Shown here: positions 21,801 through 32,639 of the stretch, one piece after another
How the letters are laid out: each line of letters opens with the position of its first letter
How positions within the stretch are numbered: position 1 is the first letter of the stretch
From: Mangifera indica
Lineage: Eukaryota; Streptophyta; Magnoliopsida; Sapindales; Anacardiaceae
Direction: 5' to 3'
DNA length: 64,000 bases
Assembly: GCF_011075055.1 (NCBI RefSeq)
Contig: NC_058138.1
Coordinates: forward strand, 8,700,001 to 8,764,000
The notes under the pieces: model-generated
Database searches by the model: none
What the model was told of the DNA's origin: nothing
What the model saw: only the letters and a program-made list of their open reading frames with translations
Position numbers and translations under genes: made by a program

Positions 21801-23555
21801 GTGGTTTTTGCTTTAAAAATTTGGAGGCATTATTTATATGGAGTTAAATGTAATATCTATATCGACCATAAAAGTCTAAAATATTTTTTCACTCAGAAAG
21901 ACTTAAACATGAGACAAAGAAGATGGTTGGAGCTAGTCAAATATTATGAATGTGATATTAAATATCAGTCGGGTAAAGCAAATGTGGTAGCCGATGCCTT
22001 GAGTAGAAAGATTGCCATAGCTTACCTTACCATTCAGATAGAGTTACAGAAAGAGTTTCAAAGGGAACATATTGAAGTGATAAGAAGTCAAGTGGCCAGA
22101 TTGGAAATTCAACCTAATCTCTTTAATGAAATAAAAAAGAAGCAAGTAGAAGATTTGTGGTGCCAGAAAATAAGTCAACAGATATGTGAAGGGAAAGTAA
22201 CTGAGTTTCAAAAGAGAGATGAAGTGCTCAAGTTCAGAAACAGGGTATGTATTCCCCAAGATCTAGAGTTGAGAAAGAAAATCTTAAGTGAAGCACATGA
22301 TACACTTTACACTGCCCACCTTGGGGGGGTAAAGATGTATCAGGATTTAAAGAAAACTTATTGGTGGATAGGTATGAAGAAAGATATTGGTGACTATGTA
22401 GGTAAGTGTTTGGTATGTCAACAGGTCAAGGCCGAGCATCAGAGACCTTCAGGTTTGCTCCACCCACTTAGTGTTCCTAAATGGAAATGGGAAGATATTT
22501 CAATGGATTTCATCATTGGCCTACCTCGAGTACAAAAAGGCTATAATGCATTATGGGTGATTGTAGATAGATTGACTTAATCGACCCATTTTATTCCAAT
22601 GAAAGATAGTTTTGCTTCAGATCAACTAGCCCAGATTTATATACAGGAGATTGTGAGATTACATGACGTACCCAAAACTATTGTGTCGGATAGAGACCAC
22701 AGATTTGTTTCAGCTTTTTGGGGTAGCTTACAAAGAGCATTGGGTATTAGGCTGGCATTTAGCACAACATATCATCCTAAAATAGATGGTCAGACAGAAA
22801 GGGTGAATCAAATACTATAGGATATGTTGAGGGCCTGTTGCTTAGATTACAAAATGACTTAGCATGAAATGGTTCCATTGATAGAATTTGCATATAATAA
22901 TAGTTACCAGTCCACCATTAAAATGGCACCATATGAGGCTCTTTATGGAAAAAAGTGTAGATCCTCATTACATTGGGATGACATAGGAGAGCGAGATGAT
23001 TTGTGTCAAATTCTTGGGCCTGAGTTAACCCAGAGGATGGTAGAAGATATAAAGGCTATCAAGACTAGAATGAAGCAAGCTCAAGACAGATAAAAGAGCT
23101 ATGCAGATTTGAAAAGGAAAGAAGTAGAGTTTCAACCGGGTGACAAAGTTTTTGTGAAAATAGCCCCTTATAAGCACGTGATGAGATTTGGAAGAAAAGG
23201 GAAACTTGCTCTAAGATTTATTGGCCTATTTGAAATTTTAGAAAGAGTGGGCAAGGTGGCTTATAGACTTGCACTTCCACCTAGTATGGATCGAGTTCAT
23301 AATGTATTTCATATTTCTTTATTGAGACAGTACATTAGCGATCCTTCACATGTCTTAAAATCAGATGATGTGGAATTAAAAGAAGATTTAGCTTATGAGG
23401 AGCAACCAGTGCAAATACTAGACAGAAAAATAAAAGAGCTCTGAAATAAGACAATTCCATTAGTGAAAGTATTATGGAAGAATCATAAGGTGGAAGAAGC
23501 CACACAGGAGGTTGAGCAACAAATGAGAGAGAAATTTCCCAACCTATTTGTTTAA
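18891..23555 (+). pseudogene. gag-pol polyprotein, internal copy 2: one frame, many stops
   Basis: From ATG at 18891 to TAA at 23553-23555 the coding sequence stays in a single frame (1555 codons) with no frameshift but about 13 internal stops: 19086, 19275, 19956, 20091, 20112, 20142, 21438, 21699, 22578, 22818, 22860, 23091 and 23442. Gag includes the retrotransposon capsid region (about 19220-19700) and a zinc knuckle at 20013-20054 in which the second Cys is now Tyr. Protease DSGA is intact at 20232-20243, RT has FIDD at 21231-21242, and RNase H, integrase and a chromodomain-like tail follow. Most stops are CAA, CAG or CGA changed at C, or TGG changed at G, fitting methyl-cytosine deamination. 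The ancestral product would be one gag-pol polyprotein. Confidence 0.92.
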
Positions 23556-23577
23556 ATTTTGAGGACGAAATTCTTTT

Positions 23578-23591
23578 AAGGGGGGAAGAAA
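23578..23591 (+). other. Polypurine tract, internal copy 2
   Basis: AAGGGGGGAAGAAA immediately before the TG of LTR 3. Confidence 0.85.
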
Positions 23592-25568
23592 TGTAACATC
23601 CAAATTCAAGTGTGTCAGTAAACTCCACTTCCAAAATTACCCCTAGAGTTGATTTTATAACTTGTTGTTTAAAGAAATTACAAAAGAATTATAGAAAACT
23701 ACTAAATGAGCAATAATTTTCAAAGGAGGTAAAATGGTCATTTTATAAAGATTCAAGGGACAAAGTGGGAATTAAAATTGAATGGCACACTTGAAATTAT
23801 ATGGTGGTGCTAAGGGTTTTTGGTGATTGGCTAAGGATAAAATAGTAATTTATAGAAAAGATTAAGGGCAAAATGGTCCAAAAAGCTTATAAACTTATGC
23901 CTATTCATTTCCTTCTTCATTTTAGCCGAGAACTCCATAATTTTTTGCTAAGCTTTTTCCCTTAACCAAAATTCACCAAAAAAAACCTAGCTAAACCACC
24001 TAATTTTCAGAGGCTCTAGTTATGAAAAGTGTAGATTTGTCAATTCTGTTTAGTTCTAAGATAAGAAATTTAATTTTTAAGCGATGTGAAATTTAGAGTT
24101 TTGATAGATGATTATATTTTTGGTTGATTAAGGTTGCCAGAAAGAAGAAAAAAAGGTGAATAAGCTTAAATCACCAAATTAGCAAAGAAAAGGTAAGAAT
24201 TTCATACTTTACATACTTGAAGTAAATTTGAGTTAGGTTATTTAAATAACCTTTACTTATATAAGTGTGTAAGGTATTAGAATTAAAGTGATTTATGCTT
24301 AAAAGGATAAAGAAATTCATTAGGATTCATGATATAATTTTTGGCCATAAGGGTAAAAAGGTAAATTTTGGCCATAAGGGCAAAAATATCATTTTATGTG
24401 ATATAGGTTAATTTTGCTTAATTATATGCATAATATGTGTAATAAACCTTATATTAAGCCTACATTGTATATTCTGAAATTAATTAAATGTATGAGATAT
24501 ATATAAATGCATGAGAAGAGAATATGATGTTTGATAAGGAATGAAAAGAATGAGGGAAAACAATGGATGGATATATTTCATATTATGATTATATATGCAT
24601 ACATGAGGAATCATAGCATAAGCATGATTTAGAAAAAAATAAAGAAAGAGGAAAAATATTTTAAAAGTCATGCATGCTTTCAGAAAATAGAAAACAAGTA
24701 TTTTTGGTTTTATAATGACTCATATGATACAGGAAAGCAGAAAACATACTTAAAATCCTTACACGTGAGCTGTACTGTGTGGACAGTAAAGAAAATAATC
24801 GGTTGTATTGTGTGGACAGCCAAAGAAAAATATTAGCTGTACTGTGTGGACAACCAAAGAAAAATATTAGCTGTACTGTGTGGACAGCAAAGAAAAAAAA
24901 TATGCGTGTAAGAGAGAATTATACTTTTTATGGTGACTGCAAGTACTGTCATATGTAGTCTAAACCGGTCAATGAGAAAGAGATAGAAAAAAAAATTTAA
25001 TAAATATTTTATGAAAGTCATTTGCATTAGACTTATGCATACAAGCCTATGTGGCTGATAAAGAGTTGAGAAAGATGTATGATCAGAAAATAGAAATGTC
25101 ATGGCACTCATACACGCATAAATCATAACGAGTGAATCATATCTGTATAGTAAGGAAATGAATAAATGTGTGAAAGAAAAGAATTATGATACGTGTTAAA
25201 TGCGTGTTCTGTGTCAATTATTTTGTTGTAAATAGTTCAGACACGCTGAGTATGGAAAAGATTAGAAAAGATTAGTACTGGTATAAAATGCTTTAAGTGT
25301 TGAGTATGATTTTCTTACTGAGCCATAGTCGCTCACTCCGTTTAATTTAATATTTTACAGGTAAAGAAATGCAGTAAAGGTTCCCGAGGAGCACTAGTGA
25401 GACATGAGGCTGAGGGAGAAAGGCATCATAATCTTGTTGATTTATATGTTTTGATGTATATGTGAATATATATATATATATATTTATATACTTGATGTAG
25501 ATATTGGTGGATATGTATACATTTTGTTTCTTATATGTATATATGTGATTGTGTATATCTATATCATC

Positions 25569-25641
<73 letters not shown>

Positions 25642-25890
25642 TAGTTATAAAAATCGATTATAAAGTTCTGTGGGTGATAATTTTTATAATAGTTATTATT
25701 ATGTACTCATTTGATTAATTGTAAATAAGTTGATAAAAATCCAGTCGGTTGGTAGGACTGGTTTATGTGAATTGCTAATTGGGAGTGTTACAGAGCATAA
25801 TTAAAAAGAGAAAATATTCTCCGGGCCCTCTAAAATAGGGGAACTCTTGCCGTTTTTCTGTAACACACCCAATGGTTAGGAGAGGTTACA
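23592..25890 (+). repeat. Family-A LTR 3 (3')
   Basis: TGTAACATCC...GGTTACA, 2299 bp. It shares the 28-bp duplication with LTR 2 (about 24341-24385) and has only four minisatellite units (24767-24900). TATAAAA at 25282-25288. A TA tract of about 64 bp sits at 25574-25638, the longest of the three LTRs. It ends at the GCAAA target duplication. Confidence 0.93.
25574..25638. repeat. (TA)n microsatellite
   Basis: About 32 uninterrupted TA units. The equivalent tract is about 27 bp in LTR 1 and about 10 bp in LTR 2. Confidence 0.9.
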
Positions 25891-26165
25891 GCAAATTGAT
25901 AGGTTAGATGCCTAGTAGAGGCAAAGTGATATTTTTCATATCTTACCTAGTATTGTTCACAGGTTATTGTTCATAGAAACTTTTTTTTTTTTTTAAGTTT
26001 ATGTTATTTTATTAGATTTTAATTTTCGTTTTAATTGTTTTATGTTGGTTCAATTATTTTTTGGTGTCAGTTTTATTGACTAAATAGTTTGTTTTTTTTA
26101 AAGAGATTTTTCGTAAATTATAGTGAAAGAGAATTTACATTCATTGATGTACAATAATTAGGAGT
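25891..26165. other. Host flank after the gypsy array
   Basis: GCAAA target copy, then sequence loosely resembling the left flank (TTGATAG...GATATTT...CTAGTATTGTTCA against ATGATAG...GATATTT...CTAATACTATTCA), suggesting a degenerate repeat of about 75 bp in the target locus. A T-rich run at 25981-25994. No gene seen. Confidence 0.5.
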
Positions 26166-26169
26166 GCAG

Positions 26170-27010
26170 TTAACAATATGGTGGCTTATAAAGAAACAAT
26201 TAAGAAACATTCAGACAAAATTGTCTATTAAATAATGACAGTTTTTAGGAAAACGTGTTTTGGGCATTTCCTTGATTTAGAGGATTATAGGTTTAACAAA
26301 TTAATTGGGGGGACATAACACGAGAGTTTTGGTTTTAGCTAAATGAAGTGGATGTTTGTCTTAGCCCAGTAGAGTTTGCATTGATTATCAAGTTATTACT
26401 CAATTAGGATACTGATGTGGAGTCATATATGGGTGTCAAGGGTTTTTTGATCGAGGTTATGTTACTTCCTCGATTTTTCATCTATTTCATATAGGGACTT
26501 ATATTTGGCTTTTAAGTCACAACAACAAAAATGTTGTCAAGCTCACTATACATTATTTTTTGCATCATGGGATGATAAGGGTAACAATAAGAATGTGGTT
26601 CTGAATTGCCTTATATTTTTAGTAGATAATTTGGACGCATTTAGTTGTGACCTATGAGATGCATGGTGTGGAACCTAATGGATGAATCGATCATATGGGC
26701 GGTATAGAAAAGGTACGAGGATGTTGCTTGTTGATATCCATAATTCATAGACTTCCTCTTATTGTAAATTATGCACTTATTGATTACTTGTTAGCATTTT
26801 AGATAAGAAATTGTAGATTTTGTTAAGAATTTGATAACTATTCATTTCTATCATATGTTTTTTTTTTTAAAACTAATTGAAATCTATTTTATTATATGGC
26901 TTTGGATATATGAGACCTAAAGAAATCTAGGGAACTTTGTTAATTATTTAAGAGTTTGTAGGGTCTCTCATTTGTTGAAATGGAAGATTACCAACATCTT
27001 AACTTAGGAG
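26170..27010 (+). pseudogene. Broken DUF1985-like frame (MULE/Ulp1-associated type)
   Basis: Reading across frames gives FRKTCFGHFLDLE at 26239-26280, then a segment like NEVDVCLSPVEFAL near 26340-26385, then VKLTIHYFLHHG and FLVDNLDAF near 26537-26642. This order matches the DUF1985 domain of plant proteins often carried by Mutator-like elements with Ulp1-type peptidases. Several stops and at least one frameshift separate the blocks, and no intact start, peptidase or transposase domain was found. It is most likely a dead transposon gene; a decayed host gene is possible. The family call rests on remembered motif patterns only. Confidence 0.5.
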
Positions 27011-28175
27011 GATGCCTTAGTTATTCTGGGATTGAGGTAGTCTGTACTTTACATTTGCTTTATTTTTAATTGGTAATTTTACTTTTATTAATGTATCGAA
27101 TTATTTATTTATGAACAAATTTTTTAATAAATTAATTAGGATGTTGTCATTGACACTTTGCTTCCTAAAAGGACCAAAAGGGAAACAAAGTGGTATGCAT
27201 TTGTGATGGAGTAATGGGATATAAGGATACTCCATCAAGGACTCAAGATGCCCTCTTATGATAATGCTACCTATGTGGCCTAGCCTCTCACACGTGATAT
27301 GGCTTTGTCTTGTTGGAACTGTGCATACACATTTTGATTTGATGGATGCTAATAAGATTCATGAGATGCTCATTAGTCATTGTTGCACTTAGGAATTAAA
27401 CCCATTTCCCATGTCTAAAGTCATCTTTTTCTTCATTTTAGGAGTAAAATAAATTAGGATAATAAATAAAATATTATAAGTTTTCGTAGATATTTTTCTA
27501 TTTGTTTAAAACTTATTTTGTAGGAGAAAACAAGAAAAAATAAAAGAGAGAATATCGAATTATGGAAAAAGAAGGATGAGATTCCCAATCGCATCAAGAA
27601 AGATGAATACATAGTAGTAGAAACATGAAACAAAATCTAAGTTGTCAACATCAACAACAAATCAGGAAGTAAGGAATTTGGTGCTGAGCAAATATAGAAA
27701 AAATTTAGTAAATCTACTTTCGCATTGAGAGGAGACTATAAAAACCTACCAAAGAATTAGACAAGAGAGCTTTTGTCATTAGACATTCATACAACTTCCA
27801 ATGATAAACTAGTGCTTTAGAGACTCAACAATCACTCCCTGCATACCTTACAACATTAGGAATACAAGACCAATGCACATTAGCAAAACAATTTCAGGCT
27901 ATAGATAGTGACTTAAGTATATATAACAACGATAAAACAATTTTTTATTTTCTGTTTCTGAGTTACAATGTTATCATATATTTGCTATTATGTTTTTGTT
28001 ACTAGCATGAGTGGCTAATTTCCTTTATTTTAGGAACTAAAAAGGATTTGATAGTCCCCATAAGGGGAATTAGGGTAACTCAGGATATCTAGCCATCAAT
28101 ACATCAAAATTACCAAAGAAGTTTTATATAATCTAAAATTTTGTGCAAATTCTCAATGAAGCCTTATTTCTTAGA
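27011..28175. other. Intergenic, no recognisable gene
   Basis: AT-rich sequence with short broken frames only. It may be the rest of the DUF1985-type element; no domain was recognised. Confidence 0.5.
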
Positions 28176-28180
28176 AGCTT

Positions 28181-30514
28181 TGGAGCACCTACAAGTAAGC
28201 CCAAAAATATTCTAGTCTTTTCTTTGTATTCAAATTTATTTTAGAGTGTCTTTTAAATGGAATGATAGTGGGAACAATCGTGCATCACAAGGGTGATGCC
28301 CGTTCGTGCCTTACAAGGGTGATGCCCGTTCGTGCCTTAGAAAGGCAAGAAAGTCATTTCACACAAGTGCATGAAAGTTTGTTAAATTAAAGGGGCATAT
28401 GCTTGTGTGCTATATGACACATGCATGTGTGTCATGTCTGGGCAGGATTTGTATTTAAATGAAAAGTTTAATCGTTTTGTGATAATTTACCCTAGTAGCC
28501 ACCCAACCTAGGGAGAAAAAAGGGAAAAGAGAAAAAGAAGGATCACTGTCACTGGAGAAGAGCCCACATCATCGGAATCCTTGTAACAATGCCAATAACT
28601 TGTAACCTTTGGAAATCAAGTAAGTTGGTGTTCAAACCCTTGGCTATTTGAAGCGGATTTTGATACCTATATGTACTGAGATATACTACTTTGAGTTCTA
28701 AGTTTTCTTACAATGTTAAGATGAATAAATTGATGATTTCATGTGTATAGATACTACTAATTGGCATGTGAATTTTATATATGTGTGTATGATGAGATTC
28801 TTCATGTGTGATGCCTTCAATATGCTTAACTGCCTCCTTTTCTATATTAATTACTTTAAAAAGATTTTGATGATATTAATCATATCAGCATGTGTGTGTG
28901 TATATGTAAATCTTGTTAGATTATTATATGAGATTATTGGACATGTTGATTTGAATGAACCATTGTTGATTAAGGATGATAGTTAAGCAATTGAGTGATT
29001 AAACATGTCTGTATGTTTGTGCTAGAGTAATAATGGAAAAGCGTAGAAACTTGTAAGGGACAAAGTATAAATCGTGATACACGACTATATAGGGTAACCC
29101 ACATACTTGTGTATCCTTTTTATTAAGAAGGAAGTTTCAGATTTTGTGCATACATTCTAAGGAAAGGCATACACAGTCGTGTGGTATGGAATGCATGCTC
29201 GTGTGTAACTTTCTAAAAGTGGACATCACACATAATTACAAGAACATAGGGGTACACACTAGGCACCCACTTATGTGGTATGGAACACATGCATATATGT
29301 AACTTTTCAAAAGTGGACATAATCCAAGTATTAGGCACTCACCTGTGTAGGTAGTAAAAGACCAAATTACCCTTAATCCAAGTGCAAGGAAGGGAGAAAA
29401 AAAGAAAAGAAAGAATAAGAAAACCTTAGCAAGAAAAACAAAGAAGTGAGAGAAAGAGGAAGTACCCGACTAGGTGGAAGACGACATAAGACCCCGATTG
29501 AGTTAGAGTTGGGTCAAAAATTAGAAAAGTTAAGGAATGAGTTGCACATCAAGATAGCCACTGGTTATGTGTGAAAGTGACAATATATGTGAAAGCAATA
29601 GGGTTGGATACCCACGAGATGTATCATGCACTTAACGTTAAGGTGTATAACTACTCAGTTTAGTTTAGCTTAGGTGTGCATGGTAAGGGATTATGACTTT
29701 TTAGATATTTCTTTATGTGATCAATGAGATGCATCACATACGTACTCATGGTAAAGGTTATCCCATAATGGTTTATATAGTAGTTTTGTAGCTAGTGTGG
29801 TAAAGGAGGGACATTATGATCAAATTTTCCTATATGACTAGGGTATTCTAGTTAGTTAACCCAATAGGCTATAAGACATGTGCACAAGACACGGCAATTA
29901 GTAGACATGCAAGGTGTCATATGTTTTCACTATGGTATTAGATATGTCAAGATCAGTTTAGGCTTTACTAGTCTATGTGGGATGACCTATCTATTTAGAG
30001 CACAAGGGTGTCGAGAATAGATGGATAGGCAAAGAAGAGAGCTAGAAAAACATCCATTTTCGCTATAAGGATATTTAACGACGAAATGTCAAGATTTCAG
30101 TTTCATGCTTTGTGCAAAGTATCGAGGTGTTACCAACTTACTAAGTGTTTTTCCTCATGTGTTTCCTTTCATGGTTTTACAGGTAAAGATGAGTAATAAG
30201 GCATACAGGGGAGCTAGCAGTTTAGCTGAGCTATTGCATGAGGGTGAGGGGCAAATTCATCATTTTAAGAGTTTATGCCATTTATGTGTTTGTGTTTTCA
30301 ATTATATGCTTTATGGATTGCTTTTAGACACTTGATATGTAATAATAGAGGATTTTAATGCATTTTAAAGTATTTATTCAGTTGACACCTTTTTACTCAT
30401 TATTGATTATAAGTAAATTAACTACATGTGGTTTTTAATTAAGAAATCAGACAATGCATGTCTCTTCGGGTCATATTCCATGTAGGGGTATGTTCTTGGA
30501 AAAAGGATGTTACA
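28181..30514 (+). mobile_element. Solo LTR of gypsy family B
   Basis: Starts TGGAGCACCTACAAGTAAGC and ends GGATGTTACA, 2334 bp, flanked by the 5-bp duplication AGCTT (28176-28180 and 30515-30519). It matches the inverted LTR at 43966-46310 (2345 bp) and the LTR start at 43083. A doubled GGGTGATGCCCGTTCGTGCC motif lies near 28290-28335. No internal domain adjoins it, so it is the product of LTR-LTR recombination. Confidence 0.85.
28287..28336 (+). repeat. Two-copy direct repeat in the solo LTR
   Basis: ACAAGGGTGATGCCCGTTCG followed by TGCCTT occurs twice in tandem; the related LTR at 43180-43215 has a single, diverged copy. A local duplication private to this LTR. Confidence 0.75.
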
Positions 30515-30519
30515 AGCTT

Positions 30520-31690
30520 TTAGTATACAAGTTTGAAAATAGTGATATAGTGTTGTTAATCAATTACATTAGTTAAATTGTATTCATAGTAGTTTAATTA
30601 TTAGAAGTAGGAATAGTAATATTTTCTTATTATAGTCATTGAATTACTCGGTCTCCTTAACTGATAAAGATTCCAAAACAAATTAATAGTTAGTTTTTCA
30701 ATCTTTGTGGGATCGATATATATTATATTACTTGTTGACTCATGCATTTATGAGTGAGACGCTACAATCATAAGAATGTGCATGGTCCGATTTGGTACGG
30801 TTTACGATATTTTTTAACCAAAACTGAAAAAAAGGATTGAAAAAATTCCAAACCAAACCAAACCATTTTAGATTTCAAACCAAACCAAATTAAGCTGAAA
30901 ATATATGGTTTGGTGCAGTTTGGTTTACAGTTTGAACCTAATGAAAATAATTTAATTCCAATATTTCATAGTCAATAAAAAATAAATGTATTATAGTTAT
31001 CTAGAATATGAAACATAATATTTCACTTGTACTTATCTATGCACACAATATTAATATGTCCCCTTTGTGTGAAAGTAATAGCTAAACATAACATACTAAA
31101 TTTATAGTAATACCATCATAAACATAACATGCTTAATTTATAGTAATAGCATTATAAACACAACATATTTAATTTATAATAATAACATCATAATCAATAG
31201 TCTCTAATGTAGAATACTAAATAAATATTGTATAAACTTAGTTTGTGAATCTCCCTTACATAAACATCATAGTTGAAAGTATTGTTCAAAACACAAGTAG
31301 CCAAATAACCATCATACACTTACAAAACAAGTTTAAGTAAACATATATCCAAAGTAAGTAAAACAAAAAATAAAGTTACATAATATTTAATGTTTTGTGA
31401 ACCTCTTAAGAACTTATACATTTAATCATGTCTACAACTATTTGACAAGTCAAATTTAGCAAGCTTTTGATGTTCAGATAGCTTGGCCTATATTGGTATA
31501 GGTGGAAAATTATTTGTCTATTTCAATTAATTTTCCTAAAATTAATGAACCAAAATTTTAATGGTTTTTGATAGAGATGTTCTGGTTTCGGATAATAAGA
31601 AGAAGGGCTAATTAATTAATTCATTAATCTTTACAAGCAAACAAAAAATTTTAAGAAATGAAATTATATTAAAGAGAATTTAATGTCTAA
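30520..31690. other. Intergenic AT-rich DNA with a hAT-MITE-like patch
   Basis: Around 30780-30965 there are several CCAAACCAAACC and GGTTTGGTGCAGTTTGG runs in opposing orientation, the style of plant hAT MITEs, but no clean terminal repeat or 8-bp duplication could be set. The rest is low-complexity AT-rich sequence. Confidence 0.35.
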
Positions 31691-31695
31691 TTTAG

Positions 31696-32016
31696 TTGAA
31701 TCCTTCTACGTTAAATTACGGACAACACTATAGTAAAAAAGTTGACAAAACGGAATCTCTTACTGTGGTGGTCTTTATTGGTGAATTCTTGACGTTCACA
31801 AAAAAACCAGCAATTGTTGGAGTTTATCTAATGATTTTTCTTTGTCTGGTCGATATGTTGTGGTTGATGTCATACACTATTTTGTACTACCATTGCAAGA
31901 AAAACCATGGAGAAGAGGTTGAGTTACCATGGAAGAAAGGGTATAGTGAAGTACCAACACTTGCATTTCTTGATAAAAATCAACCACATGATCAGGGAGA
32001 GTTCTGTAATGTGTGA
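31696..32016 (+). CDS. Possible terminal exon, membrane-segment hypothetical
   Basis: An open stretch of 106 codons ends TGA at 32014-32016. It has no ATG at its start: it begins right after a TAG that could be a splice acceptor (TCTAATTTAG), so it could be a 3' exon, or chance. It encodes a polar N-terminal part, a strongly hydrophobic segment (VGVYLMIFLCLVDMLW and on to about residue 66) followed by CKK, and a soluble tail. The first in-frame Met begins the hydrophobic segment. I recognise no family, and no upstream exon was found. Confidence 0.25.
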   Translation: MNPSTLNYGQHYSKKVDKTESLTVVVFIGEFLTFTKKPAIVGVYLMIFLCLVDMLWLMSYTILYYHCKKNHGEEVELPWKKGYSEVPTLAFLDKNQPHDQGEFCNV

Positions 32017-32299
32017 TTGATTTGGTCCTTATGGTGCTTTGTTGTGAAAGTTTATTTGCAGTAATAAAGACGAGTCTTTGAATTTCTTGCATGATATGTT
32101 ATCAAAGTGTGGTCAGAAGAAAAGTTTTTCTATTTAGGAAAGAGAATAATATCTTTGTTTATATTGAAATTGAAGTGTAGACAGTTTTGATAAAAGTCAA
32201 AACACTTGATTCTAAGACAGAAAATTTCATTTCCGCATAACATTATTTTAATGTGATATAAAATTTCGAATGAGTGAGATAAAAAAATTTAAAATCTGG

Positions 32300-32603
32300 T
32301 TCTATGACTATGCACACTGATTTGCTTGTGTTTCAGCTGTCCCAAAAGCCTTCACTCTATTATGAAGATTTTCAATTACAGCGTGTGATGAACAAGGCTA
32401 TAAAAAAGCTAACCTGCAAAATCATTACCAAGAAAAGAGAAAAATCTTTACGAAAATTTGAATGAACCATTGATGCTTTTCAGGGACAAGAGAAGAGATT
32501 ATTGGAAATTAATTGATTTCGGAAGGACATCATAGTTTTAAAAAGGCTAGCTTGGAAGATTAGGATGACCGTGCAAGATTGTGCTTGTCTAGTAGTAGTT
32601 AGA
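32300..32603 (-). pseudogene. Truncated relative of the 7797-8180 membrane-protein gene
   Basis: On the minus strand the leader and N-terminal part (GGCTAGCTTGGAAGATTAGG region, 32535-32603) and the last codons (ACTGATTT...TTTCAGC, 32310-32338) match the gene at 7797-8225. About 165 bp between them, covering most of both membrane segments, are missing at about 32374. The remaining frame is broken. The upstream tail (GTGCAAGATTGTGCTTGTCT) is nearly identical in both, so the duplicated block included promoter-proximal DNA. Confidence 0.75.
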
Positions 32604-32639
32604 AGAATATGATTAAAATGTTGGAAATAAAATGGTCGT

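Larger units (their letters stand above)
9810..25890 (+). mobile_element. Ty3/gypsy (Tekay/Del-like) tandem array: LTR-int-LTR-int-LTR
   Basis: Three closely similar LTRs of about 2.3 kb (9810-12126, 16368-18671, 23592-25890) enclose two internal domains (12127-16367 and 18672-23591). Each internal domain has a primer-binding site matching initiator Met-tRNA (TGGTATCAGAGC) and a purine tract before the next LTR. The outer ends are bracketed by the same 5-bp target duplication, GCAAA (9805-9809 and 25891-25895), so the whole block derives from one insertion that later gained an extra internal+LTR unit. Domain order is gag, protease, RT, RNase H, integrase and a chromodomain-like tail, as in chromoviruses. 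The ACGAAATTCTTTTAAGG leader of the purine tract supports a Tekay/Del-type lineage. Both copies are defective. Confidence 0.93.
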
